Origin: an uncultured Pelagibacteraceae bacterium
GTDB taxonomy: Bacteria; Pseudomonadota; Alphaproteobacteria; Pelagibacterales; Pelagibacteraceae
Reading direction: 5' to 3'
Assembly (NCBI GenBank): GCA_902523515.1
Contig: CABYZT010000005.1
Location: 1 to 64,000 of the forward strand
DNA: 64,000 nt
In this document: piece by piece, positions 13,874 through 22,121 of the stretch
Position numbering within the stretch: position 1 is the stretch's first letter
Layout: each line of letters opens with the position of its first letter
The notes under the pieces: model-generated
The model's database searches: none
Told to the model about the DNA's origin: nothing
Seen by the model: the letters and a program-made list of their open reading frames with translations, nothing else
Translations under genes and position numbers: made by a program

Positions 13874-14593
13874 TTAGAAATTATCCTTTAAATCTCTTAA
13901 TTTTGAAAAGGTTTTAACATCTTTTGCTCTCAAAAATATATTACACTCTAATTCCTCTTTTAAAGTTGAGGGTATCGTAGGAATTCCATTTCCTCTTAAT
14001 TTTTCTATTTTTTCTATTTTTTTTTGTAAATCTTTGTTTTCAGAATCATATTTTTTGCAAAATTTTGCATTGTTAAGAGTGTATTCATGACCACAATAAA
14101 TTTTTGTATCTTCTGGTAATAATTTAATTTTGTTTAAAGATTCAAACATTTCCTCATAAGAACCCTCGAATATTCTTCCACAACCAAGTGAGAAAAGTGT
14201 ATCTCCGGTAAAAACTATTTTTTCTTTAAAAAAATTAAAACAAATATGGCCTGAAGTATGTCCAGGTATATGCATAATTTTAGCTTCAAAGTTTTCGGCT
14301 TTCCATATTTGATTATCTTCCAATAATATGTCTATCTCTGGTATTCTTTTCGAGTCTCCTTTAAAACCTACAACAACTGATCCATATTTTTTTTTTAATT
14401 CTTTATTTCCTCCAATGTGATCATAGTGATGATGAGTATTAAGAATGTATTTTAATTTTATATTTTTATTTTTTAGGAAATTTATTATTGGCTCAGCCTC
14501 ACTGGGATCTACAATACACGCAGAATTGTTAATTTCGTCTATTATTAAATAGCTATAGTTGTCTTGAAGACAAGGTATAATTTCAATACGCAT
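13874..14593 (-). CDS. gloB: Hydroxyacylglutathione hydrolase (glyoxalase II)
   Basis: GloB hydrolyses S-lactoylglutathione in methylglyoxal detoxification. The 239-residue metallo-beta-lactamase-fold protein has THHHYDHIGG near residue 52, HIPGHTSGH near 109 and FTGDTLFSLGCGRIFEG near 130, which together bind the two metals. The C-terminal glutathione-binding domain is present. Its start lies one base from the metW stop, so it is probably co-transcribed with metXW. Confidence 0.93.
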   Translation of the reverse strand: MRIEIIPCLQDNYSYLIIDEINNSACIVDPSEAEPIINFLKNKNIKLKYILNTHHHYDHIGGNKELKKKYGSVVVGFKGDSKRIPEIDILLEDNQIWKAENFEAKIMHIPGHTSGHICFNFFKEKIVFTGDTLFSLGCGRIFEGSYEEMFESLNKIKLLPEDTKIYCGHEYTLNNAKFCKKYDSENKDLQKKIEKIEKLRGNGIPTIPSTLKEELECNIFLRAKDVKTFSKLRDLKDNF

Positions 14594-14594
14594 T

Positions 14595-15191
14595 TTATTT
14601 TTCTATCAAAAATATACCTAGATCTGCAAACAAATTCTTAACTCCTAAATTACTATGATTTATTATTGATGAATTAAGATTATTTAAAGCGAGTGATTTA
14701 AAAATTTTAATATCTTTTGATTTTACAAAGTAAAAAAAATCTTTGATTGTACACATATGTAAATTTGGTGTGTTATACCATTCATCTGGTAATGTTTTTG
14801 TAATTGGCATTGTACCTTTAAATAATAAATGAAATCTTACTTTCCAGTATCCAAAATTAGGAATCGTAACTATTGCTTTTTTTCCAACTCTTAAAAGTTC
14901 ATCTAAAACTAATTCAGGATTAAGAAAAGCTTGAAGGGTTTGACTTAAAATAACATAATCAAATGATTTGTCTGTAAATTGTTTTAAATCTTTTTCAGCA
15001 TTTCCTTCAATTACAGTTAAACCTTTTGCAATACATTCTTGCACTTTTTCTTTTGAAATTTCTAATCCTCTTATATTTATGTTTTTATTATCCTTTAAAA
15101 ATTTCATCAAAGTTCCATCAGCACAACCTACATCTAAGACTTTCTTATCTTTTTCAATTAAATCTGCTATTACCTGAAATTCATTTTTCAT
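14595..15191 (-). CDS. metW: MetW, methionine biosynthesis methyltransferase-like protein
   Basis: MetW is a SAM-methyltransferase-fold protein that partners MetX in alphaproteobacteria. The 198-residue product shows the SAM-binding loop VLDVGCADGTLM at residues 19-30, then IRGLEIS and DYVILSQTLQAF, followed by RKAIVTIPNFGYWKVRFHL-type sequence characteristic of MetW. It starts 3 bases after metX. Known work in other bacteria suggests MetW is needed for MetX activity. Confidence 0.93.
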   Translation of the reverse strand: MKNEFQVIADLIEKDKKVLDVGCADGTLMKFLKDNKNINIRGLEISKEKVQECIAKGLTVIEGNAEKDLKQFTDKSFDYVILSQTLQAFLNPELVLDELLRVGKKAIVTIPNFGYWKVRFHLLFKGTMPITKTLPDEWYNTPNLHMCTIKDFFYFVKSKDIKIFKSLALNNLNSSIINHSNLGVKNLFADLGIFLIEK

Positions 15192-15193
15192 AA

Positions 15194-16309
15194 TTAATTT
15201 TCTTCGTAAGATTTATCTAAAAAGTTTTTAAGTGCACTTAAGAAATCAGGAACGTCTAGTAAAAAGGAGTCGTGACCTTTATCCGACACAATTTCTACAA
15301 ATCCAACATCAGCTCCTATTGAGTTTAAAGCAATCACAATATCTTTGTTTTCTTGGGTTGGATAAAGCCAATCTGAAGTAAATGAAATTATAAAAAATTT
15401 CGCGTTTGTATTTTTAAATGCTTCTGAAAGATTACCATTGAATTGTTTTGCTAAATCAAAATAATCCATAGCTCTAGTAATATAAAGATAACTATTTGCA
15501 TCAAATCTATCTACGAAAACTGAGCCCTGATATCTTAAATAACTTTCTATTTGAAAATCAGCATCAAATCCAAATTTAAGATCTTCTCTCTCTTGCAACT
15601 TTCTTCCAAACTTTTCCTGCAAACCTTTTTTAGATAAGTAAGTAATATGAGCTGCCATTCTAGCTACTGCCAATCCTTTTCCAGGATTAGTATCGTTTGA
15701 TGTATAATTGCCATCTTTCCAGTTACTATCAGCTGTAATAGCTTGTCTACCTAGCTCGTTAAAAGCAATATTTTGAGCTGAATGACTAGATGCGGTTGCT
15801 ATCGGTATCACTGTTTTAGATTTATCAGGAAAGTTGCTAATAAACTGAAGGACTTGCATACCTCCCATTGAACCACCAGTTATAGAAAACAGTTTATCAA
15901 TACCAAAATGATCAAGTAAATTATATTGAGCATTCACCATATCATTAATTGTAATAACGGGAAAATTTGTTCCAAAAATTTTTTGATCAGGATCTTTATG
16001 ACTTGGTCCGTACGACCCCATACATCCACCAATTACGTTGGAGCAAATAACAAAATATTTATTTGTATCAATAGCTTTAGCAGGACCTACTGCATAACTC
16101 CACCAACCCTCTTTGTTAGTTACAGGGTTTATTCCGGTTACAAATTGATCTCCTGTTAGAGCATGAAAAACTAATATTGCATTATCTTTTTTTGAATTAA
16201 GTGAACCGTAAGTTTCATAGGCTATCGGAAAATCTTTTATGGTCTTTCCACAGTCTAATTTTAGTGGTTTCTTTACAATTAAAGTTTTTATGTTTTTCTC
16301 AGTATTCAT
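15194..16309 (-). CDS. metX: Homoserine O-acetyltransferase / O-succinyltransferase MetX
   Basis: MetX acylates homoserine at the entry to methionine synthesis. The 371-residue alpha/beta hydrolase has the nucleophile motif GGSMGGMQ near residue 145, the acid in SFTSDWLYP near 310 and the His in SDKGHDSF near 345. Whether acetyl-CoA or succinyl-CoA is used cannot be told from the sequence. It is preceded by a promoter and a SAM-II-type riboswitch, so expression should fall when SAM is abundant. Confidence 0.95.
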   Translation of the reverse strand: MNTEKNIKTLIVKKPLKLDCGKTIKDFPIAYETYGSLNSKKDNAILVFHALTGDQFVTGINPVTNKEGWWSYAVGPAKAIDTNKYFVICSNVIGGCMGSYGPSHKDPDQKIFGTNFPVITINDMVNAQYNLLDHFGIDKLFSITGGSMGGMQVLQFISNFPDKSKTVIPIATASSHSAQNIAFNELGRQAITADSNWKDGNYTSNDTNPGKGLAVARMAAHITYLSKKGLQEKFGRKLQEREDLKFGFDADFQIESYLRYQGSVFVDRFDANSYLYITRAMDYFDLAKQFNGNLSEAFKNTNAKFFIISFTSDWLYPTQENKDIVIALNSIGADVGFVEIVSDKGHDSFLLDVPDFLSALKNFLDKSYEEN

Positions 16310-16343
16310 AGTTTTTGACTGTTTCGAATTGTGAGAAAAAAAA

Positions 16344-16395
16344 CTATTTTAGCGGTTTTTTTTAAGCGCTCGCAATTCAGTTAAATCAGCGCATA
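16344..16395 (-). ncRNA. SAM-II-class (or related SAM-V) riboswitch upstream of metX
   Basis: Reading the minus strand from 16392, GCGC-UGAUUU, a short loop, UUGC, then GCGC-UUAAA, an A-rich linker and CGCUAAA. This reproduces the SAM-II core order: P1 left arm, UGAUUU, P1 right arm, UUAAA, and the pseudoknot CGCUAAA. The P1 arms are gcgc at 16389-16392 and 16366-16369. The element ends about 35 bases before the metX ATG and begins just downstream of a TTGACA promoter. SAM-II is known upstream of metX in alphaproteobacteria, and SAM-V, which shares the core, is known in SAR11. Confidence 0.8.
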
Positions 16396-16398
16396 ATT

Positions 16399-16427
16399 TT
16401 TTTACTAGAACTTATTTATTATGTCAA
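16399..16427 (-). promoter_or_regulatory. promoter of metX operon
   Basis: Minus-strand TTGACA (16427-16422, perfect) is followed 17 bases later by TAAAAA (16404-16399). Predicted transcription starts at the first bases of the SAM-II aptamer, which supports both calls. A perfect 14-base A/T palindrome at 16427-16440 lies just upstream. Confidence 0.65.
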
Positions 16428-16500
16428 TTTTTTAAAAAATCCTCTTATTCGCTATAAAATTTTGTAATTTTATCTATAAAGAGCACATAAATTAAAAAAA

Positions 16501-17586
16501 ATGATAACTCCAAATTTCAAAAAATTTAAAATTGAGGCTTATAAGCCTGGTAAATCAAAAGTTAAGAGACTTAAGAACGTAATTAAGCTTTCTGCAAATG
16601 AGTCTGCTTTAGGTATGAGCCCTAAAGCAAAGAAAATAATATCAAATAAAAATCTGAATTTAGATAAATATCCAGATGGAAAATCTCAAAATTTAAGAAA
16701 AGCAATATCTAAAGCTTATAAATGTAATTCTGAGAAAATTATTTGTGGAGCAGGTTCAGATGAAGTGATTCAAATGCTCTGTCAGTTGTTTTTAAACCCA
16801 AAAGATGAGGTTGTGGTACCAGAGTACAGTTTTTTAATGTACAGAATTTACTCAAAAATTGTAGGTGCAAAAGTTGTATTTGCAAAAGAAATTAATTTTA
16901 AAGTTTCAATAAAAGAAATTTTAAAAAAAATTACAAAAAAAACTAAAATTGTGTTTATAGCTAACCCAAACAATCCTACAGGAACTTACTTAACGAAAAA
17001 AGAAGTTTTAGAATTAAGAAAAAGATTAAATAAAAAAATTTTACTAGTTATAGATGATGCCTATGCAGAATATATGAAAAACAAAGATTATTCATCTGGG
17101 TTAGATTTGTTTAAAAATAAAGACAATGTTTTCATCCTTAGAACTTTTTCAAAAATGTTTGGATTAGCTTCTCTGAGAGTAGGTTGGGGATATGGATCAA
17201 AAAAAATAGTTGATGCGCTAAATGTTATAAAACCACCATTTAATGTAAATGGTATTGCTCAACTAGCTGCCACCGAGTCACTGAAGGATAAAGCTTTCAT
17301 AAATAAATCGATTAGACATAATTTATTATATTCTGAAAAAATTAAGAAATTTCTTGAGACATATAATATTTTTTCAAATTCAGTTTCAGCAAATTTTTTG
17401 TTACTTAATTTTGAAAAATGCAGATATTCAGCAAAATTTCTGTATGAAAAACTAAAAAATAAGGGAATTATTTTAAGATCAACGGAAGATGGTTATCATA
17501 TAAAGAATAAATTAAGGTTAACTATTGGATCTAAAAAAGAAAACTTAAAATTTATGAGTGTTATCAAGCAAGTATTGAAAAAATGA
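16501..17586 (+). CDS. hisC: HisC-family aminotransferase (histidinol-phosphate / aromatic)
   Basis: This class I/II PLP aminotransferase has 361 residues. ANPNNPTGTYL lies near residue 158, DDAYAEY near 190, and the PLP lysine is in RTFSKMFGLASLRVGW near 220. The family includes histidinol-phosphate and aromatic/arogenate-forming aminotransferases. Overlap with tyrC by 4 bases (ATGA) argues for a role in tyrosine/phenylalanine synthesis here, possibly alongside histidine synthesis if this is the only copy. Confidence 0.88.
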   Translation: MITPNFKKFKIEAYKPGKSKVKRLKNVIKLSANESALGMSPKAKKIISNKNLNLDKYPDGKSQNLRKAISKAYKCNSEKIICGAGSDEVIQMLCQLFLNPKDEVVVPEYSFLMYRIYSKIVGAKVVFAKEINFKVSIKEILKKITKKTKIVFIANPNNPTGTYLTKKEVLELRKRLNKKILLVIDDAYAEYMKNKDYSSGLDLFKNKDNVFILRTFSKMFGLASLRVGWGYGSKKIVDALNVIKPPFNVNGIAQLAATESLKDKAFINKSIRHNLLYSEKIKKFLETYNIFSNSVSANFLLLNFEKCRYSAKFLYEKLKNKGIILRSTEDGYHIKNKLRLTIGSKKENLKFMSVIKQVLKK

Positions 17587-18479
17587 AAAATATTTTAATT
17601 ATTGGCTGTGGATTATTAGGTTCATCTTTATTAAGGCGTATTAGCAAAAAAAAAATAGCAAAAAAAATATTTATTTATGAAAAATCAAAATCAAATATTG
17701 CTAAGATAAAAAGATTAAAATTACCTGGAACAATTGTTAAATCATTAAAAGAAGGTGTATGTAATTCTGATTTTATCATCTTTTGTACACCAATGAGTGA
17801 ATACAAAAATATTATTTTAAAAATTAATAAATTTATAACATCGAAAACATTGATTACAGATATTGGTTCTTCGAAAATTGAAACTTCTAAAATTATAAAT
17901 AAATTTTTAAAGAAAGGTATTCATTGGATTCAAAGTCACCCAATAGCTGGATCAGAGGTCAGTGGACCAGTACATGGTAAAGAAAATATGTTTACTGATA
18001 GATGGTGCATAATAATTAAAGAAAAAAATATTAAAAAAAATAATATAAATATTCTAACTAAGTTTTGGAAAAAAATTGGAGCAAAAGTAGTTGTTATGAG
18101 CGCTGAAAAACATGACAAAATTTTTTCTATTACTAGTCATTTACCACACTTAATTGCATATAATCTGGTGAAATCTGCACAAGATTTTGAGAAAAAACAA
18201 AATTATGAACTAATCAAATATAGCGCTGGTGGATTACGAGATTTTTCTAGGATTGCAGCATCAAATGAAATCATGTGGAGAGATATTTTTTTTAATAATA
18301 AAAATAATATTTCAAAAGCGATTGATTTGTTTATTAAAAATTTAAATCAATTTAAAAAAGATATTAATTCAAAAAACAATAAGTCTATCGTAAAGAAACT
18401 TATTCAGACTAAAAAAGTAAGGTCAAAAATCATCAAATTGAAACAAGATATTGATAAACCTGACTTTGGAAGAAATTAA
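17583..18479 (+). CDS. tyrC: Prephenate/arogenate (cyclohexadienyl) dehydrogenase
   Basis: The enzyme oxidatively decarboxylates prephenate or arogenate toward tyrosine. The 298-residue product begins with a Rossmann motif IIGCGLLGSSLL and contains SHPIAGSEVSGP near residue 118 and SHLPHLIAYNLV near 181, both hallmarks of the TyrA family. There is no chorismate mutase or ACT domain. It is translationally coupled to the aminotransferase and ends in a TTAA shared with the convergent NlpC/P60 gene. Confidence 0.92.
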   Translation: MKNILIIGCGLLGSSLLRRISKKKIAKKIFIYEKSKSNIAKIKRLKLPGTIVKSLKEGVCNSDFIIFCTPMSEYKNIILKINKFITSKTLITDIGSSKIETSKIINKFLKKGIHWIQSHPIAGSEVSGPVHGKENMFTDRWCIIIKEKNIKKNNINILTKFWKKIGAKVVVMSAEKHDKIFSITSHLPHLIAYNLVKSAQDFEKKQNYELIKYSAGGLRDFSRIAASNEIMWRDIFFNNKNNISKAIDLFIKNLNQFKKDINSKNNKSIVKKLIQTKKVRSKIIKLKQDIDKPDFGRN

Positions 18480-19225
18480 TATTTTATTTTAGATACTTTT
18501 TTTACCTTAAGCTTGGCAGTTTTTTCAATTCTATTAATTGTTTCTAAAATTGGCATAATAATTACTTTTCTTTCTGGACCATAAGCATGAATTAGTTCTT
18601 TAGAATTTAAACACATAGCAACATGACCTTTCCAAAAAATAATATCTCCTTTTTTAAATAGTCTTTTCTTTGAATTCTTTTTTGTATATTTGATCTGATC
18701 TTTTGTATCTCTTGGACAAAATGAATTATTATAAAAATAAAATATTTGCAATAAGGCTGAACAATCAATACCTTTAAATGTTTTTCCACCCCAAACATAT
18801 TTTACATTGAGATATTTTTTAAATATTTTTGTAAAATTATTTTCTTTATGGTTTATTTTTTTAATATCTACTTTTTTAATCCATTTATTTTTTTCAATTT
18901 TTACGTAATTCTCATTTTGCTCAAATACAGATAATTTGGATGCAAATGGAAGCCAACTGCTAGTTCCAATTCCAGGTTTTTTATAAATCTTTGCTTTTAG
19001 TGAACTGACTTTATAATTGGGACTAAATTTTTCTATATATTTTGAATTTTTTATAAACCCCTTATAATTGTCAAATAAAGTTTTAATTTTTATCCAATTT
19101 TTATTTTTTGCTAATATTTTGAATTTTTCACCATGTATAATTTGTGAAGTTACCTCAGATCTTTTCGAAGGATTTTTGTAAATATTCGAAAAATTACCGA
19201 TGAAATAAAAATTATCTTGCACCAA
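18476..19225 (-). CDS. Cytoplasmic SH3 + NlpC/P60 cysteine peptidase
   Basis: Residues about 5-120 contain two bacterial SH3-like segments. Residues 125-249 form an NlpC/P60 domain with the catalytic Cys in GIDCSALLQ near 155, His in GHVAMCL near 203 and a third polar residue in HAYGPERK. There is no signal peptide, so it should work in the cytoplasm like YkfC-type gamma-D-glutamyl-diamino acid endopeptidases. The start is TTG or the next GTG, inside the end of ampG (14-base overlap). Pairing with the muropeptide permease suggests it processes imported peptidoglycan peptides. Confidence 0.82.
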   Translation of the reverse strand: MVQDNFYFIGNFSNIYKNPSKRSEVTSQIIHGEKFKILAKNKNWIKIKTLFDNYKGFIKNSKYIEKFSPNYKVSSLKAKIYKKPGIGTSSWLPFASKLSVFEQNENYVKIEKNKWIKKVDIKKINHKENNFTKIFKKYLNVKYVWGGKTFKGIDCSALLQIFYFYNNSFCPRDTKDQIKYTKKNSKKRLFKKGDIIFWKGHVAMCLNSKELIHAYGPERKVIIMPILETINRIEKTAKLKVKKVSKIKY

Positions 19226-20588
19226 TTTTAATTTTGTTTTTAATTAACCACAAACAAATTAATGATGGTATCACCATTATAGTCGTTAAAATAAAAAATG
19301 TTCCCCAATCTCCGTTTAACCAGTCAACTAGAGCTCCAGAGGATGAAGCTAAAGTAGTACGACCAGCAGTGCCAATCGAAGCAAGCAATGCATATTGTGT
19401 GGCTGTATAAGTTCTATCAACTAGTAATGATATAAATGCAACAAATGCTACAGTTGCAAAAGCTGCTGTGATATCATCAGCTATAACCGCAATTGCAAAT
19501 AAAATTTCGGATTTTCCGGTCCATGCTAAAACTGCAAATAAAAGATTGGTTATAGCCATTAACCCACCAGCAAAGAACATAGTTTTAATTGTTCCAGCTC
19601 TCATTGCCATTACTCCACCCAACAAAGTAAATACAACTGTTGTTATCCAGCCAAGTCCTTTTGAATAAATTGCAATTTGACCTTTGGAGAAACCAATTTC
19701 TTTATAAAAAACAATAGACATTCTTCCCATAAATGCCTCACCTATCTTAAACAAGAAAACAAATCCTAAAATTCCAGCTGCAATGGCAAAACCATTTTTT
19801 CTAAAAAAACTAATAATAGGTCCCCCTATAGTTCCTGTAATATATGCGATAAAGTTTGTAATAATGTTGCTAGATCCAAGTTTTCCTTCAATTAATTTGT
19901 CTGTTTCTCTCTGTTTTGCTTGTCTGTTTGTCTCTATAGGTTCATGAACAAACATTAATCCAATATTCATTAAAATTATTAAAATACCTAAAATTAAAAA
20001 AGTAGCTTGCCAGTAGTCAGCCACCCCTAGGTTTTCAAAAAATTCTGCTGTGAATAAAGCAACAACTCCACCTAATTTATAACCTGTCCACCAACCAACA
20101 ACAGCCATAGCTGCACCAGCAGCCATTGATTTTCCCTCATTTTCGTTTATCTGTTCAATTCTTAATGCATCTACAGTTATATCTTGGGTTGCTGACGCAA
20201 TAGCAATAATTAAACCTACAGTAATTAATAAAGCCAAATTTTCAGTTGGATTAATCACACTCCAAACAACAAGACTTAACAAAATAATTAATTGCATCAA
20301 AACTATCCATCCTCTTCTATGACCTAATTTTTTTGTTAGTATTGGAATTTGAATTCTATCTATAATGGGAGCCCACAAATAATTGAATGCATATACTCCA
20401 AAAATTAAACCTGCCCATCCAATTGTTGATCTACTAAGACCTTCTTCTTTAAGCCAAAGACTTAAGCTGCTTGCAATTAATACCCATGGAAATCCACTTA
20501 TTGCACCTAATAAAAGAATTCTTACCATTCGAATATCTTTATAAACTGCAAGAGAATCAAGCCATGTTTGTTTTTTTGTTTCAGACAT
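19212..20588 (-). CDS. ampG: AmpG-like muropeptide permease (MFS)
   Basis: This is a major facilitator with about 12 membrane segments. The N-terminal segment with LLGAISGFPWVLIASSLSLW, then GLSRSTIGWAGLIFGVYAFNYLWAP and DRIQIP..KKLGHRRGW, is typical of AmpG, which imports GlcNAc-anhydroMurNAc peptides. I place the start at the ATG at 20588 because GGAG lies about 9 bases upstream and the trkH stop is just before. An upstream start five codons earlier is possible. It is followed by an overlapping NlpC/P60 peptidase gene. Confidence 0.88.
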   Translation of the reverse strand: MSETKKQTWLDSLAVYKDIRMVRILLLGAISGFPWVLIASSLSLWLKEEGLSRSTIGWAGLIFGVYAFNYLWAPIIDRIQIPILTKKLGHRRGWIVLMQLIILLSLVVWSVINPTENLALLITVGLIIAIASATQDITVDALRIEQINENEGKSMAAGAAMAVVGWWTGYKLGGVVALFTAEFFENLGVADYWQATFLILGILIILMNIGLMFVHEPIETNRQAKQRETDKLIEGKLGSSNIITNFIAYITGTIGGPIISFFRKNGFAIAAGILGFVFLFKIGEAFMGRMSIVFYKEIGFSKGQIAIYSKGLGWITTVVFTLLGGVMAMRAGTIKTMFFAGGLMAITNLLFAVLAWTGKSEILFAIAVIADDITAAFATVAFVAFISLLVDRTYTATQYALLASIGTAGRTTLASSSGALVDWLNGDWGTFFILTTIMVIPSLICLWLIKNKIKIGAR

Positions 20589-20590
20589 AA

Positions 20591-22030
20591 TTAATTTCTC
20601 CAAAAAGATGGTAAGAACAATACTAATATTGCAAACAACTCAAGTCTACCTAAAATCATACCTACAGTTAAGATCCATTTAGAAATATCGGGCAAAGATG
20701 AAAAATCTCCATTAGGTCCAATTATAGGACCTAAACCAGGACCAACATTTGATATTGATGTTGCCGCTCCAGAAATGGCAGTTATAAAATCGAGACCTGT
20801 TAATGATAATAATGCAGCTAAAATAAAAAAAATAACAAAGTAAAAATAAATAAACGAAATTATTGATGCAATAAATTTATCATCAACAGATCCTTGATCG
20901 TATTTAATTACAAATATTCCCTTTGGATATACAATTTTTTTTAATTGATTTAATATAAATAAATATAGAATTTGAATTCTAAAAATTTTAACACCACACG
21001 TAGTTGATCCAGCACAGCCCCCAATAAACATTAATGCAAGAAATATTGTTATAGGAAAACTTCCCCAACCGTCGAATTCAGCATTTACATAACCTGTTCC
21101 AGTCAATATTGAAATTGTATTAAAAAAAATAGATCTTAAACTAAAGTTTCCATTATTATTAAATAATAAATAAATTGATAATATAATAATGCTTATTATA
21201 ATTATTTTAATAAATGTTTTGATTTGAATATCGTTTAAAAATATTTTTTTATTGCCACTAATAAATTTAATATATGCAATAAATGGAATACTTCCTAAAA
21301 TTATAAAGATCATTGATGATATTTCTATAGGAACACTATCAAAATATCCGATAGATTGATTATAATTAGAAAATCCACCAGTAGCTATGGTAGTCATAGA
21401 ATGAGTTAAACTATCAAATTTCCCCATTCCAAATATCCAATATGACAATGCACAAAGAGCGGTTAGACCTGAATAAATATAAATAAGTCTTAAAGCTATT
21501 TCTTTAGATTTAGGAAGAATTTTTTCAGATGAGTCGTTGCTAGAAATTTTAAATAATTGCATACCACCAACATTCATTATAGGCATTAGGGTAATTGCCA
21601 TTACAATTATACCAATACCACCTAGCCATTGAAGTATTGCTCTCCATAACAGAATGCCTTTTGGTGTATTCTCTAAGTTAGAAATAATTGTAGATCCAGT
21701 TGTTGTAATACCAGACATACTCTCAAAAAAAGCATCAGTAATTGAAAGTTCCATAGTCGAAAATATAAATGGTAAAGATCCAAAAATAGCAATACTTAAC
21801 CATGATAAGGCAGTTAGTAAAAATGCTTGCTGCAAATTCAACTTTTTATCGTGGTCTATATTTGAAAGAAAAAATAATGATCCAAAAATTATAGTAACAA
21901 TAGATGCGCCAAAAAATGATGAATCTATTTCGGAATAAATAAATTGAGTAATTATAGGGATGAACATTGAGACCCCTAAAATTATTTGCAAAATTCCTAG
22001 TGTAAAAAAAACAGTTTTATAATTAGACAT
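20591..22030 (-). CDS. trkH: Trk/Ktr-type potassium uptake channel subunit TrkH
   Basis: The 479-residue integral membrane protein has four pore-loop repeats, recognised by GITTTGSTII, TIATGGFSNYN, TGTGYVNAEF and SISNVGPGLG, whose glycines line the K+ filter. The partner TrkA (a cytoplasmic NAD-binding regulator) is not in this window. It is the first gene of the trkH-ampG-NlpC run. Confidence 0.94.
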   Translation of the reverse strand: MSNYKTVFFTLGILQIILGVSMFIPIITQFIYSEIDSSFFGASIVTIIFGSLFFLSNIDHDKKLNLQQAFLLTALSWLSIAIFGSLPFIFSTMELSITDAFFESMSGITTTGSTIISNLENTPKGILLWRAILQWLGGIGIIVMAITLMPIMNVGGMQLFKISSNDSSEKILPKSKEIALRLIYIYSGLTALCALSYWIFGMGKFDSLTHSMTTIATGGFSNYNQSIGYFDSVPIEISSMIFIILGSIPFIAYIKFISGNKKIFLNDIQIKTFIKIIIISIIILSIYLLFNNNGNFSLRSIFFNTISILTGTGYVNAEFDGWGSFPITIFLALMFIGGCAGSTTCGVKIFRIQILYLFILNQLKKIVYPKGIFVIKYDQGSVDDKFIASIISFIYFYFVIFFILAALLSLTGLDFITAISGAATSISNVGPGLGPIIGPNGDFSSLPDISKWILTVGMILGRLELFAILVLFLPSFWRN

Positions 22031-22121
22031 TTTGAAAGAACATTATTTTATGGTAAATAAATTTCAACTCTATAAGAATTAATAAAATCGCCAATTTAAC
22101 ATTTTTATAAAAGATATATTC

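Noticed and set aside
16454..16473. Inverted repeat ATAAAATT-TTGT-AATTTTAT before hisC as an operator or terminator
   Set aside because: It is a perfect eight-base A/T palindrome but has no GC pairs; such repeats are expected by chance at this base composition.
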